Positions 34,128-44,800 of a DNA stretch of 64,000 nucleotides are shown piece after piece. The notes under the pieces are model-generated. The model did no database searches. It had not been told where the DNA came from and was given only the letters and a program-made list of their open reading frames with translations. This DNA comes from Hibiscus mutabilis. Lineage: Eukaryota > Streptophyta > Magnoliopsida > Malvales > Malvaceae. The stretch lies in the NCBI GenBank assembly GCA_019671005.1, contig CM033718.1:26602014-26666013 (forward strand). Direction: 5' to 3'. A program made the translations under genes and the position numbers. How positions within the stretch are numbered: the first letter of the stretch is position 1; the number at the start of each line of letters is the position of its first letter.

Positions 34128-36422
34128 ATGGAAAAAAGGTGTCTTAGGAAAGAAGAGCTTAATTTGTCAGTCAGACATTGGTCAGAGGTCAACCAGAAAA
34201 CCCAAGGGGACAGTTCGCCGAATGAACGCGTAATAGCAGGGTACACCTATGTGAGTCTCCAACAGAACAATTTATGGGATCTTCAAAGCATTTGGGAAAG
34301 ATGGGTCCGAACACTACAAGACTTGTTTTGCGATAGTTATGGCGACATTGCACAGCTGTTATATGTTCGGATTAACCAGCCCCTGCTCCGAGCTATAGTC
34401 CGATTACGAATTCGGCTTTTTGTCGCTTCACCTTCAATGGGCAGGGACATGATGCCTACAAAGAGAAGAATACACTGCTTTACTTAACATGAAAAACATT
34501 CAGGAAGATTGATCTACGCGAAGCCTCCGAGGAATCAGAATTACAACTGCGAAACTCAAAACCTTTGCGGGAATGAGTGACGATTGGGTTAATGGCCTGC
34601 TTCAGATCCGAGGAGACAATACAATTTTTGCATGGGAAAGTATTCAGGACATCATACCGACACATCCAGATGAGGCAAAGAAAATGGACCTGTTAAGCCT
34701 TAGGAATATATGGCTTGGTGATCTTTCCAAGAGTACTGGGAACATTGACATAGCCATTACGGACTTGTTTGAGAGGGTAAAACGGAAAGCAAACCCAGTA
34801 CCAGCAATCTTGGTCGAGACTTTCATTTCCTTAAATGCTAGCCGGAAACATGAAGAAGGACGTTTTCGAGGATGCGCACAGCTGTTACAGGTATGGATTC
34901 AGAGTCACATGTGGAAGACACCGACGAGGGTCCTGCCGGGGATATCCTTCCAAGGTTTTTCGCCTTTACGGGAGTACTTAGCAAATGAATGGCGAGAGGA
35001 TTTGAAAACAAACATGTGGACTAGTTTCTTCAGGAACATTCAAGACGAAGACATAGCATGGAGGGTCCCATGGCTCGGTAAAGTTAATTATTTTCTATAC
35101 AGTTATGGTGATTTCAACTGGCTGATGATGTTGGGATTGCACGGAGGGATCGCCTGTGCTCCACTTTTAGTGTCTCGATAGTTCGGATCACGACAGTTCA
35201 TTCCCAATACCGCCGGGTTAAGCCAAACTGAATTTCTTTTCAAAGAGGAGTTCAAAGGAAAAATTTAGACCATCATGAGGGCCTGGGACCATTGTTACCG
35301 GATCAGGGTGGAAGGAGATACCGAGCACATGACTACCCCAGACTACGATCTTTGGAGATGCTTGAGGGTTAATAATGTGATTCCCGAATCTGATCAAGGA
35401 CCAGCAGTGTCACTCGAAGAGCTTACAAGGGTGGTACCGTCTGAAGCTGAATCTTAAGGAATGAACTCGAAGAAATTAAAAAGAAAATGGACATCCAACA
35501 GACTCAACATACGAGCGAGCTCTATAAGGCAAGCTTAGAGGTTGATGAACGGGACGGGATCATTAGACAGTTGAAGAAATTAAATGCAGATTTGAACGAC
35601 AAAAATGATCTTTATCAAAAAGATGCCCTTCTACTACAATCAAAAATACAGAAGGCCAGCCGGAGTCAATTCATAACCGTGGAAAGAGAAAGAATGAATG
35701 GTATCCGTTTGGTGGAAGAAGAACGAGAAATCAGCAAGAGAGCGATCGAGAAAGAGATGGAAAGCTGCCGGTTGGCTATGGAGAAAGAAAAACGGTCCGC
35801 CAAGAAGGCCATTGATCAAGAAAAGGAAAGAGTTAGGCAAGAAATCAGCAAGGGAAAACAAGTTGTCCATCATGAGAGAGAAATCGTCACCGTATGGAAA
35901 AGAAAGTCCATGAGTAGCCAAAATAGACTATTAGAGATGCAAAAACTGTACGATGACACTATTCAAAGTCTGGAGCAAAGCCAAAGTTAGAATGGCGAAT
36001 TAAAAGGAAAGGTGGCGGAAGTTGAACACTCCCTTCGAATGTACTGCCAGAGAAATAGCTTTACTGAGCTGCAAGAAAGAGAGCGCAAAGTGGGCGTGTT
36101 ACGAGCACGAATTAAGTCCCTCGAAGCAACTGTTGAGGATTACAAGGAAAGAATTAGTGTGTTCGAGGAGGCTGCAGCCGGAGGGGACACCTATTGGCAA
36201 AAGAGACTGCGTGACGCTGCCCGGATGGTACAGGACAGGGACCAGTATTACACAAACTTGATGGTGGACATACAACGAGTCGCCAGGCATGTGAATTATT
36301 TGGCTGTCGAGGCTGAAACACTCCGACCTTTCATAGTCCCAGAAATGGAAGAAGCTCCCAGGTTCACCAAGTTGCTCCAAGCAATTGGAAGATTAGGAGA
36401 TAGAGCTAGAGCTTATCTATAA
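34128..36422 (+). pseudogene. O ORF1 (Ogre-type extra ORF: DUF7745-like plus coiled coil), broken
   Basis: Starts at ATG 34128. The first piece (to 34487) includes DSYGDIAQLLYVRINQPLLR, which resembles the DUF7745-like domain of plant mobile-element proteins. A frameshift near 34400-34480 leads to 34573-35181 (MSDDWVNGLLQIRGDNTIF, AWRVPWL...). TAGs at 35179 and 35266 follow, then a frameshift near 35450 into a long charged coiled coil (35487-36422: heptads rich in E, K, R) with one TAG at 35988. Ogre elements are known for an ORF upstream of gag whose job is unknown. T3 has no equivalent. Its presence separates O from the other Tat elements here. Domain name is from memory. Confidence 0.7.
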
Positions 36423-36700
36423 GACTCTGTGTTGTAATTAGATCTTTTGTATTAGGGATCTTTATTTTGTAACATGAAATCTGTTGTAATCTAGACCCTT
36501 TAATTCCTGTGGAAGTAGTTCAAAAGGGTGATTACCAGCGGAATCAGTACCTTATCTGCATACATTCTTGCATTGCATCATGACATTCGCATCATTATAC
36601 ATGCATTTATTTTCTTGCAACCATATTAACATTACGAATATTGTGGCGTTGTGTGTAGTTAACCCGTATTCATTCATCATCCATACCTTACCCGATTACA
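36423..36700 (+). other. O spacer between ORF1 and gag
   Basis: About 280 bp without a frame. Ends in CCCGATTACAG just before the gag start, a possible 3' splice site. I see T-rich text but no certain donor. A spliced leader joining here is only a possibility. Confidence 0.4.
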
Positions 36701-38130
36701 GGGCAAGCTCATGGAAGACAGGATAATCAGTATAGAAAAGGGCAAAAAGAGCTTGAGACAAGGCTTGAAGAGGCCCAAAGAAGCCTCAGTGATCAGATTG
36801 CACAGTCGCAAGCATCTATAGTATCCGACATAACCGTATTGTTGGATAAGAGTCTTGGAAAAAGAGTGGAAGGAGAAAACTTTCAAGAGCCAGAGGGTAC
36901 CCCAGCTCACTACAAGGTTCAACCAGCTGCACCGAATCCGGCTAGAAAGTTTTATATCGACCCTGCAGGAATGTCATCTAGTTTTCAAATAGGGGCACAT
37001 GAAACTCAACCCCTCTACGCTGAAGCGCTCTATGAAAAAGAGGTGCCGGACCTGAACATGGTTGAAAGGATCAGGACCGAGGTAGAGAAAAAGTGGGAGG
37101 AGAGGTTTCGCCTCATGGAGGAAAAATTTAAAACGTTACAATCTATAGAAGAATCAGGAAATGACTCTAGCAATTTAAGTCTGGTGTCCGATCTTGTCCT
37201 ACCGCCAAAATTTAAAACGCCAGAGTTCGACAAATACGATGGAACCACGTGTCCTTCCGCGCACATAACAATGTACTGTCGAAAGATGGCGGCCTACCTT
37301 AAGGACGAAAAGCTACTGATCCATTGTTTCCAGGACAGCCTAACTGGAGCGGCGTTACGGTGGTACACCCAGTTGAGCAAAGCAAATGTTAAGACATGGA
37401 AAGATCTGTCAAAAGCATTTACTGAGCAATATAAGCATGTAACAGACATGACCCCCAGTATAATTATGTTGGAAAATATGGGGCTGAAGTCCAACGAAAG
37501 CCTGCGGCAATACGCCCAAAGGTGGCGAGAAGTGGCCGCCCAAATTCAGCCACCCCTCCCGGAACATGAAATTACGCCGTTATTTGTTAATACTCTGAAA
37601 GGGGCACTCTTTGGTCACCTCATTAATAATACAACGCAGTGCTTTGCTGACTTAATTAGGATTGGGGAGTCCCTTGAATTGGCAATTAAGAGTGGTAGGA
37701 TTGATGGCGGGGAAGGATCTAGGAAATATAGCAAGAGGAATGAAGTAAACGCCACCAGCACTTATACCACCCCGAATAACTTCACAGTCTCACAGCCACA
37801 AGCACCTGTGGGAAAAACGCAACACTGGAATCAAAGAGAGGAGAGAATCGCCAGAAAAGAGAAAGAGAGAAGAACTTTCACTCCCCTACCTGTTTCGTAC
37901 TCAGAACTTTATTCCTAGTTGTATGAAGCAGACCTGGTCCATCCATACATCGTTACTCCTGTCAATCCGCCCTTCCCTTCTTGGTATAATCCAAACGCGC
38001 ATTGCGACTATCACGGCGGTACCCCTGGACATCCCATTGAAAACTGCCTTGCTTTCAAAAAACTTGTGCAGAATTTAATCGATTCTAGGATATTGAAGTT
38101 TAAAGAACCGAGTGTAGCCAATAACCCGCT
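36701..38130 (+). pseudogene. gag: O gag
   Basis: The ATG at 36711 gives MEDRIISIEKG, matching the MEDRVMALEN start of T3 gag, but by about 36745 the frame is one base out, so a one-base deletion is likely. The main frame runs to 37918. It has a coiled coil, then the capsid core: PEFDKYDGTTCPSAHITMYC, LLIHCFQDSLTGAALRWYTQL and LRQYAQRWREVAAQI. An in-frame TAG at 37916 precedes the nucleocapsid-like C-x2-H-x5-H-x4-C knuckle (CDYHGGTPGHPIENC, near 38007). T3 has sense codons at the TAG position, so I read it as a mutation and not a programmed stop. Confidence 0.85.
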
Positions 38131-40123
38131 GCCTAATCATGGGAGCAGAGGAGTAAATGTTATTGAAGAATACTTTACCAAGAGGAGTAAGGATGATGTG
38201 TCAGAAATCAAGTCTCCTTTACGGTGGGTATTTCAACAGTTATGCATGGCCCGTATGATCGACAAAGGCATGATAACAAGGCATAAAGGATGTGGAGAGT
38301 ATTGCGAATTCCACCAGAATGAAGGACATGACATCCAAGAGTACGACGAGTTCAAGAGATTGGTACAACAATTAATGAATGAAAAACAAATAGAATTCTT
38401 CGAGGAGCCCATGGGGAAGAAGGGGTCGGACGTACACATGACGGATAGCCCCAAATCTAAATACGGGAATGATAGAACTTTTATCATCTCTCCCAGGCAG
38501 GGGAATGTAGGTGCCTCCCAGGGAGAAACCAGCAAGATAAGTCCCAGGATCATCATTTCAGCACCATCCCCATTCCCATTCAAAGATATGCGGCAAACCC
38601 CTTGGAATTATGCTGTAAATGTAACCACGTCAGAAAAACTAGAACATGGTCAGGTAAAAGAGCCTACGCTGAAAGACCAACAAAGCCAGAGCGATGTAAA
38701 CGTTGGTGAAGCCGGCCATTTCACAAGGAGCGGCAGATGTTATTCCTCTGAGGCTTTGAAAGCAGCTGAAAAAGATAAGGGGAAGAATACAGCAGTTAGC
38801 CCCACGCAGATATTTGGAGAAGAACCTCCCCCAAAGATGAATGAGCCGGTAACTGAGGCCCAAGCCAAAGAATTTCTGAAGTTTTTGAGACATAGCGAGT
38901 ACAATGTAGTGGAACAACTACGAAAGCAACCGGCCAGGATCACAGTACTGGAATTACTCTTGAGCTCAGAAAAGCACCGGGAGACGCTATTAAAAGTACT
39001 AAATCAAACTTTTGTGCCCCAGGATATATCTGTGACAAATCTGGACAGGATAGTGGGGTATATCACTGCCTATAATCATATAACATTCAGTGATGATGAG
39101 ATCCCTGAGGGAGGAATGGGGTCCACCAAAGCCTTTAACATTACAACCCACTGCAAAGGGTATGTAGTACCTGGCGTACTGATTGACAACGGGTCAGCAT
39201 TGAACGTCTTGCCTATGGTGACCCTTCAAAAACTACCAATAGATGGTTCTCACCTAAAGCCCTGCCACAATTCAGTAAGAGCCTTTGATGGTACGGAAAG
39301 AGGAACAATGGGGAAAATTGAGGTGCCCCTACTGATCGGACCGACTGAATATGTGATCGATTTTGTGGTAATGGACATAAAACCATCTTACAGCTGCTTG
39401 TTGGGAAGACCATGGGTCCACTCCGCAGGAGTTGTCCCCTCATCGTTACATCAGAAATTAAAATTTGTAGTCGAAGGTAAATTGGTCACAGTAGAGGCAG
39501 AGCAGGAAATTGTTGCTTCTGTGACATCAGACGCCCCCTATATTCAAAATGATGAAGATGCTGCAGAATGCTCGTTCCGAGCATTAGAACTAGTGAATGC
39601 CACGTTTGTTTCGGAGGGAAGTCGAATCCCCTACCCCAGGTTATCTAATTGTACCAAGATGACCGTCATAGAAACTTTGGGTCGTGGAGCCAAAATAGGA
39701 AAGGGGCTGGGGAAAAATTACAAGGAAACCTAAGAGCCAAGAATATGATAACCAAGAAGGATTGTTTTGGGCTGGGTTATCAACCAAGTGTCCAACAGAG
39801 AAAAGAAGAATATAAGAGAAAGGAGGAGCAAAGAAAAGCCAGATTTAAAGGAGAAGACATTTCGTGGAGACCAATGTCCTTTCCTAGTTTAAAAACCACT
39901 TTTGTCTCCGAAGGATTCTACCAGCCAGGTCAAGAGGTTGGAGAGGCAATGAAGGAAAATGACGTACTCAACCAGGAGGAAATACTCAATGAATCATTTG
40001 AAGGGATGTACATCAACATGATGGCAGCAAAATGTTGACCAACATCCGCCCCTGTCGTCCCGGGGAAACACTCGATAACTGGAGCTGCATTGATCTACCT
40101 GTAGTTTTTAGGAATAGATCAGA
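38131..40123 (+). pseudogene. O protease and G-patch region
   Basis: The frame 37919-39733 continues from gag. A second knuckle-like motif (YCEFHQNEGHDIQEY) has Tyr in place of the last Cys. The aspartic protease has LIDNGSALNVLP (Asp-Asn-Gly-Ser, near 39180; Asn is also used in T3) and SYSCLLGRPWVHSAGVVPSSLHQKLKF. After it a glycine-rich GRGAKIGKGLGK stretch (near 39680-39720) looks like the G-patch of Tat proteases. One-base frameshifts near 39725 and 40034 break the tail, which reaches the donor at 40124. The upstream linker (38130-39100) is charged and low in motifs. Confidence 0.85.
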
Positions 40124-40334
40124 GTAATGCTCCGAATCAACCTTTTGTTTTTGCCCGTAAACATTGGGGATCTCTTGTATGGGGCACCTATGTTAACTTT
40201 TTGATTGAAATGAAAATATCCCCACTTTCCTAAATGACCAAAGTTTCATTTGTTTCATTCATGCATTCTCCATGTTCATTTCCTTCATATAAAACCATCT
40301 CCTTCCCAATACAATTCATTCTCATTTAATGCAG
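40124..40334 (+). other. O intron between protease and RT
   Basis: 211 bp, donor TCAGA/GTAATG, acceptor TTTAATGCAG/GTTG, T-rich. It splits a codon after its second base. The exons then read ...RSE + LLMIDD. T3 has an intron in the same place and phase. Ogre elements are known to splice an intron between the protease ORF and the RT ORF. Splicing here is inferred from sequence. Confidence 0.75.
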
Positions 40335-41924
40335 GTTGCTCATGATTGACGATATGAATGATACCGGATCCAATCCTGGAGTGAATTTTGAATGCCCTGA
40401 GGTCTCAGAGGGAATTGAGGAAGGTTATGATGAGATAGAAAGTGAGGTCCCGAAAGAGTTAAAGAGAATGGTGGCCAACGAAGAAAGGCAGATCATGCCC
40501 CACCAAGAAGAAACATAAGTTGTAAACTTGGGGACTGAAGAAGAGAGAAAAGAAATAAAAGTAGGAACGACTATTTCCTCAAAAACCAAGCACGAACTGA
40601 TAACCCTACTTCATGAATTCAAGGATGTCTTCGCCTGGACTTATCAAGATATGCCAGGGTTGAATACCGACATAGTGGTGCACAAATTGCCAACAAAATC
40701 GGAGTGCAAACCAATACAGCAAAAACTTCGGAGAATGAGACCAGATATGTTGTTAAAGATCCGAGAGGAAGTGAAAAAGCAGTTTGGTGCTGGATTCTTG
40801 GAGGTAGCCAAATACCCCGAATGGGTTGCAAACATTGTACCAGTACCAAAGAAGGACGGGAAAGTTTGTATGTGTGTAGATTATAGGGATCTGAACCGAG
40901 CCAGCCCTAAAGACAACTTCCCCTTACCACATATTGACACGCTGGTTGACAACACTGCAGAACACTCATGGTTTTCATTCATGGACGGCTTCTCAGGGTA
41001 CAACCAGATAAAGATGGACCCTAACGACATGGAGAAAACTACGTTCATAACCATGTGGGGCAGCTTTTGTTATCGGGTGATGCCATTTGGGCTAAAGAAC
41101 GCAGGGGCAACATACCAAAGAGCAATGGTGACTCTTTTTCATGACATGATGCACAAAGAAATAGAAGTATATGTGGACGACATGATTGCCAAATCCCGAA
41201 CAGAGGAAGAGCACCTACAGAACTTGAGAAAACTATTCCAAAGACTACGGAAGTACCAACTGAGGCTCAATCCTGCCAAGTGTACCTTCGTCGTTACTTC
41301 TGGAAAACTCCTAGGGTTCGTGGTAAGCAGAAGAGGGATTGAGATTGATCCAGATAAAGTGAAAGCCATCCAGGATCTCTCACCACCCCACACTCAGAAG
41401 GAAGTTCGCGGTTTCCTGGGGAGGTTGAATTATATCTCTCGTTTCATTTCCCAATTAACCGACCAATGTGACCCGGTCTTCAGACTTCTTAGAAAGAATA
41501 ATCCTGGTGTGTGGCACGAGGAATGTCAAAGAGCCCTAGAAAAGATCAAAAAGTACCTGACAAATGCTCCAATTTTAGTCGCACCAGTACCAGATCGACC
41601 ATTAATTCTCTACCTGACAGTTTTTGAGAATTCAATGGGATGCGTATTGGGGCAACACGATGAGTCAAGAAAAAGGGAGCAAGCCATCTATTACCTAAGT
41701 AGGAAATTCAATGATTGCGAAACGCGGTACCCGCCAGTGCAGAAGCTGTGTTGTGCTCTAGTTTGGGCTATCAAGCGGCTTAGACAGTATATGCTGTACC
41801 ATACTACCTGGTTGATATCCAAGCTAGACCCATTGAAGTTCTTAATGGAAGCGCCAGCACTAACGGGAAGGATGGCCCGATGGCTCTTATCCAAATTCAA
41901 TATTGTATACGTTAACCAGAAGCC
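40335..41924 (+). pseudogene. O reverse transcriptase and degenerate RNase H
   Basis: The frame runs 40336-41928 with a single TAA at 40516, where one C-to-T change in CAA would explain the stop. RT motifs are VANIVPVPKKDGK, MCVDYRDLNRASPKDNFPLP, FMDGFSGYNQI, VMPFGLKNAGATYQRAM and catalytic YVDD (41170-41181). It is followed by GFLGRLNYISRFI and the gypsy-type RNase H with LYLTVFENSMGCVLGQ, where the catalytic Asp is missing, as is usual in Tat elements that carry a second RNase H. A one-base frameshift near 41924 leads into the next domain. Confidence 0.9.
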
Positions 41925-43784
41925 GTAAAAGGGAGTGCCGTAGCAGATTTCCTAGCTAGTCGTGCTTCAGATGACTATGAGGCATTGAAATTTAATTTCC
42001 CAGACGAAGACTTGATGTGCATTACAACCGAGGAAGAGGTTCCAGATGATAAATCATGGAAACTTTACTTCGATAGAGCCTCTAACGCCCTCGGACATGG
42101 GATAGGAGCAGTGCTAATTTCTCCTGAGGACGTCTATTATCCTTTCACCAGCAAATTGGAATTCTTCTGTACTAACAATATAGCTGAATACGAAGCTTGC
42201 GTTATGGGACTGAACTCAGCTATTGAGAGAAAGGTTAAGGAACTTCGAGTATTCAGAGATTCATCCTTAGTAATTTACCAATTGCGCGGGGAATGGGAAA
42301 CCAGGGACCCGAAGTTGGTAAAATATTACGAATTGATTCAAGAGCTCACCAAAGAGTTTGAAAAGGTCAGCTTCAATTACCTGCCCCGAAAAGAAAATCA
42401 GATGGCAGACGCCTTGGCAACCTTGGCATCCATGTTTAAAATAAACACCGGGGCAGAAATGAAGCCCATTGAGATGCGGACGTTTAAAAAGCCTGCTCAT
42501 TGTTGTAACGTACAGGAAGAGAATGATGGAAACCCATGGTACTATGACATCTTGCAATATGTCAAGCTTCAAAAATATCCAGAAGGGGCAAACGACAATG
42601 ACAGAAAGACACTCAGAAAAATGGCAACAAGATATGTCCTAGATAGGGAGATCCTATATAGGAGAAGTCATGATCAGACATTGCTGAGATGTGTGGATGC
42701 CCGGGAGGAGAAGGAGATCTTAGCCGAAGTACATGACGAGCTCTATGGAACGCACACCAACGGGCTGTCTATAGCCCGGAAAATCATGAGATATGGTTAT
42801 TTTTGGTTGACCATGGAGGGAGATTGCATCGATTACGCCAGGAAATGCCATAAATGCCAAATCTACGCTGACAAAATTCACGCACCCCCATCGCCTTTAC
42901 ACACCATGAATTCTCCGTGGCCTTTCGCAGCGTGGGGCATGGACGTCATCGGGCAGATTCATCTGAAAGCTTCCAATGGACACCGTTTCATTTTGGTTGC
43001 CATAGACTATTTCACTAAATGGGTAGAGGCAGCGTCTTACACCAACATCACAAGGACTACAGTATGTAAGTTCTTAAAGAAGGAGATTATTTGTCGATAT
43101 GGATTGCCAGAAAGAATCATCACCGACAACGCTTCCAATCTGAATAACAAAATGATGATGGATGTGTGCACTCAATTCAAGATAACACACCATAATTCCA
43201 CAGTCTATCATCCTAAAATGAATGGAGCAGTGGAAGCAGCAAACAAGAACATAAAGAAGATCATAGCAAAGACGACGGATACCTACAGGGATTGGCATAA
43301 GAACTTGCCATTTGACCTTTTTGCCTATAGGACGTCCATTCGCACATCAACAGGGGCAACACCCTACTCCTTGGTGTATGGTACCGAAGCAGTACTCCCC
43401 ATCGAGGTAGAGATCCCGTCTCTCCAGGTCTTAAATGAAGTAAAATTGGAAGAAGCTGAATGGGTGCAGGCCAGACTCGACCAGCTGAATCTCATTGATG
43501 AAAAAAGACTAAAGGCCATTTGTCATGGTCAGATGTACCAAAAGCGGATGATGCAGGCGTACAACAAAAAGGTGCGCCCGAGAGAATTCAAAGAAGGGGA
43601 TCTGGTGCTCAAGAAAATCCTCCCGATCAAGAAAGATTCCCGAGGAAAGTGGATGCCCAACTGGGAAGGGCCGTACGTGGTAAAAAAGGCCTTCTCAGAA
43701 GGATCCCTAATACTAACAGAAATGGATGGAGATGAGCTAAAAAACCCTGTAAATTCTGATGCCGTTAAGAAATACTATCTTTGA
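41925..43784 (+). CDS. O second (archaeal-type) RNase H and integrase
   Basis: Open for about 620 codons, the longest frame in the window; it is the C-terminal half of pol and has no start of its own. RNase H: LYFDRASN (Asp; family usually has GAS), NIAEYEACVMGL (Glu), FRDSSLVIYQ (Asp), MADALATLASM. This added domain is a mark of Tat elements. Integrase: HHCC finger (VHDELYGTHTNG...CHKCQIYAD), Asp in GMDVIGQIH, Asp in IITDNASNL, Glu in NGAVEAANKN, so the triad is complete. It ends YYL before TGA at 43782. No chromodomain is seen. It could be functional only if supplied with an upstream frame; here the polyprotein is broken before it. Confidence 0.88.
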   Translation, partial: VKGSAVADFLASRASDDYEALKFNFPDEDLMCITTEEEVPDDKSWKLYFDRASNALGHGIGAVLISPEDVYYPFTSKLEFFCTNNIAEYEACVMGLNSAIERKVKELRVFRDSSLVIYQLRGEWETRDPKLVKYYELIQELTKEFEKVSFNYLPRKENQMADALATLASMFKINTGAEMKPIEMRTFKKPAHCCNVQEENDGNPWYYDILQYVKLQKYPEGANDNDRKTLRKMATRYVLDREILYRRSHDQTLLRCVDAREEKEILAEVHDELYGTHTNGLSIARKIMRYGYFWLTMEGDCIDYARKCHKCQIYADKIHAPPSPLHTMNSPWPFAAWGMDVIGQIHLKASNGHRFILVAIDYFTKWVEAASYTNITRTTVCKFLKKEIICRYGLPERIITDNASNLNNKMMMDVCTQFKITHHNSTVYHPKMNGAVEAANKNIKKIIAKTTDTYRDWHKNLPFDLFAYRTSIRTSTGATPYSLVYGTEAVLPIEVEIPSLQVLNEVKLEEAEWVQARLDQLNLIDEKRLKAICHGQMYQKRMMQAYNKKVRPREFKEGDLVLKKILPIKKDSRGKWMPNWEGPYVVKKAFSEGSLILTEMDGDELKNPVNSDAVKKYYL

Positions 43785-44800
43785 AAAAAAGAGAAGAGAA
43801 AAAAGAAAGAAAATAATAAAAAGGAGAACAAAAATGGAGAGCTCAGGGTGAAAACCTGAAACCAGGCGTCTTGAAGCAGAGGGAGGACCCGAGTTGAAAA
43901 CCCCTAAAGGGCGGCTCGGGTAAATTGAAAAGTTAAATATCCGAAGAGAAGGGTATCCCCATGAACATCATGAAGAGGAAGCTTCAGGCAAAAAAAATTC
44001 TACGCCGGTCGACAGGATCATGTATCATTCATATCGAAGATAATGAGGGATCTTGTATTTCATACTTAACTTTTCTTCTTTCTCATGTGTGTCATACCTC
44101 TTTTAAGATATCCCAAGCCTTTAATCGTAATAAAATCGTGTTTTTGAGCATCCATTCCTTGCCTTCTTGTTAGTTTCAGGCAAATAAGTTAACATAGGCT
44201 TATAGTAAAACAAGAGATTTCTGAGCATTACTATGATCTAACCTTAAAAATGCACGTGATTAAAGAAAATGATGTTAACTCCGCCCTCTAGCTCCCTACA
44301 TAATGGCTATCGATAGGGAAGGTGGAAAGCTGCAAACAACCGAATAGGATGACCAATGGCGTATGTTCTGTCTATTCAAGGAAAACATGCGAGATAACAA
44401 GAGAGATCTCTTGGGTGAAAACCCAGAAGGGCACCCTTCAAAAAAAACTCTCTAAAGTGAAAACTCGAAAGGGCACTTTAGAATTCCAAGTCGTAAATGG
44501 AGAAAAAGAAAGGTTGGAATGGTTGAACCTGACAGTGAAGTGGGGTATCGACGCCCGTGAGAAAGGAGAAAGTGAACAAAGAGATCGAATAAGGACCAAA
44601 ACAAGCCCACCAAGATATTGACACTTATGCATCATGAATAGTCAAACATCACTAGGATTAGGAGCATGTCAATTCATTTGTCATAGCATTTTGTTTTATC
44701 TTAGACAGGTATCTGCGGATTCAAAGAGACATCGATGGCCATCGTGGTGTGAATCCCAAATGTGAAGACAGTGGTTTTACATACAAAAGGCATATGTTTC
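43785..44800 (+). other. O 3' UTR, first part, with a hairpin family
   Basis: Directly after the stop there is a 50-bp purine-rich run (43785-43840), perhaps an internal PPT-like tract. Then come copies of a GAAAAC...AAAGGGC motif enclosed by unrelated complementary arms: 43887-43893/43915-43921 (7 bp perfect), 44413-44417/44432-44436 (5 bp) and 44452-44459/44474-44481 (8 bp perfect). A weaker copy is at 43844-43870. Frames at 43961-44173 and 44322-44621 are not supported as genes. Confidence 0.6.

Noticed and set aside
35640..35921. Minus-strand ORFs opposite O ORF1, gag and pol
   Set aside because: Shadows of the plus-strand coding frames; no family motifs.
34128..36422. Captured intact host gene inside O
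   Set aside because: Position before gag and the domain pair match the known Ogre ORF1; the frame is broken and has no own promoter that I can see.
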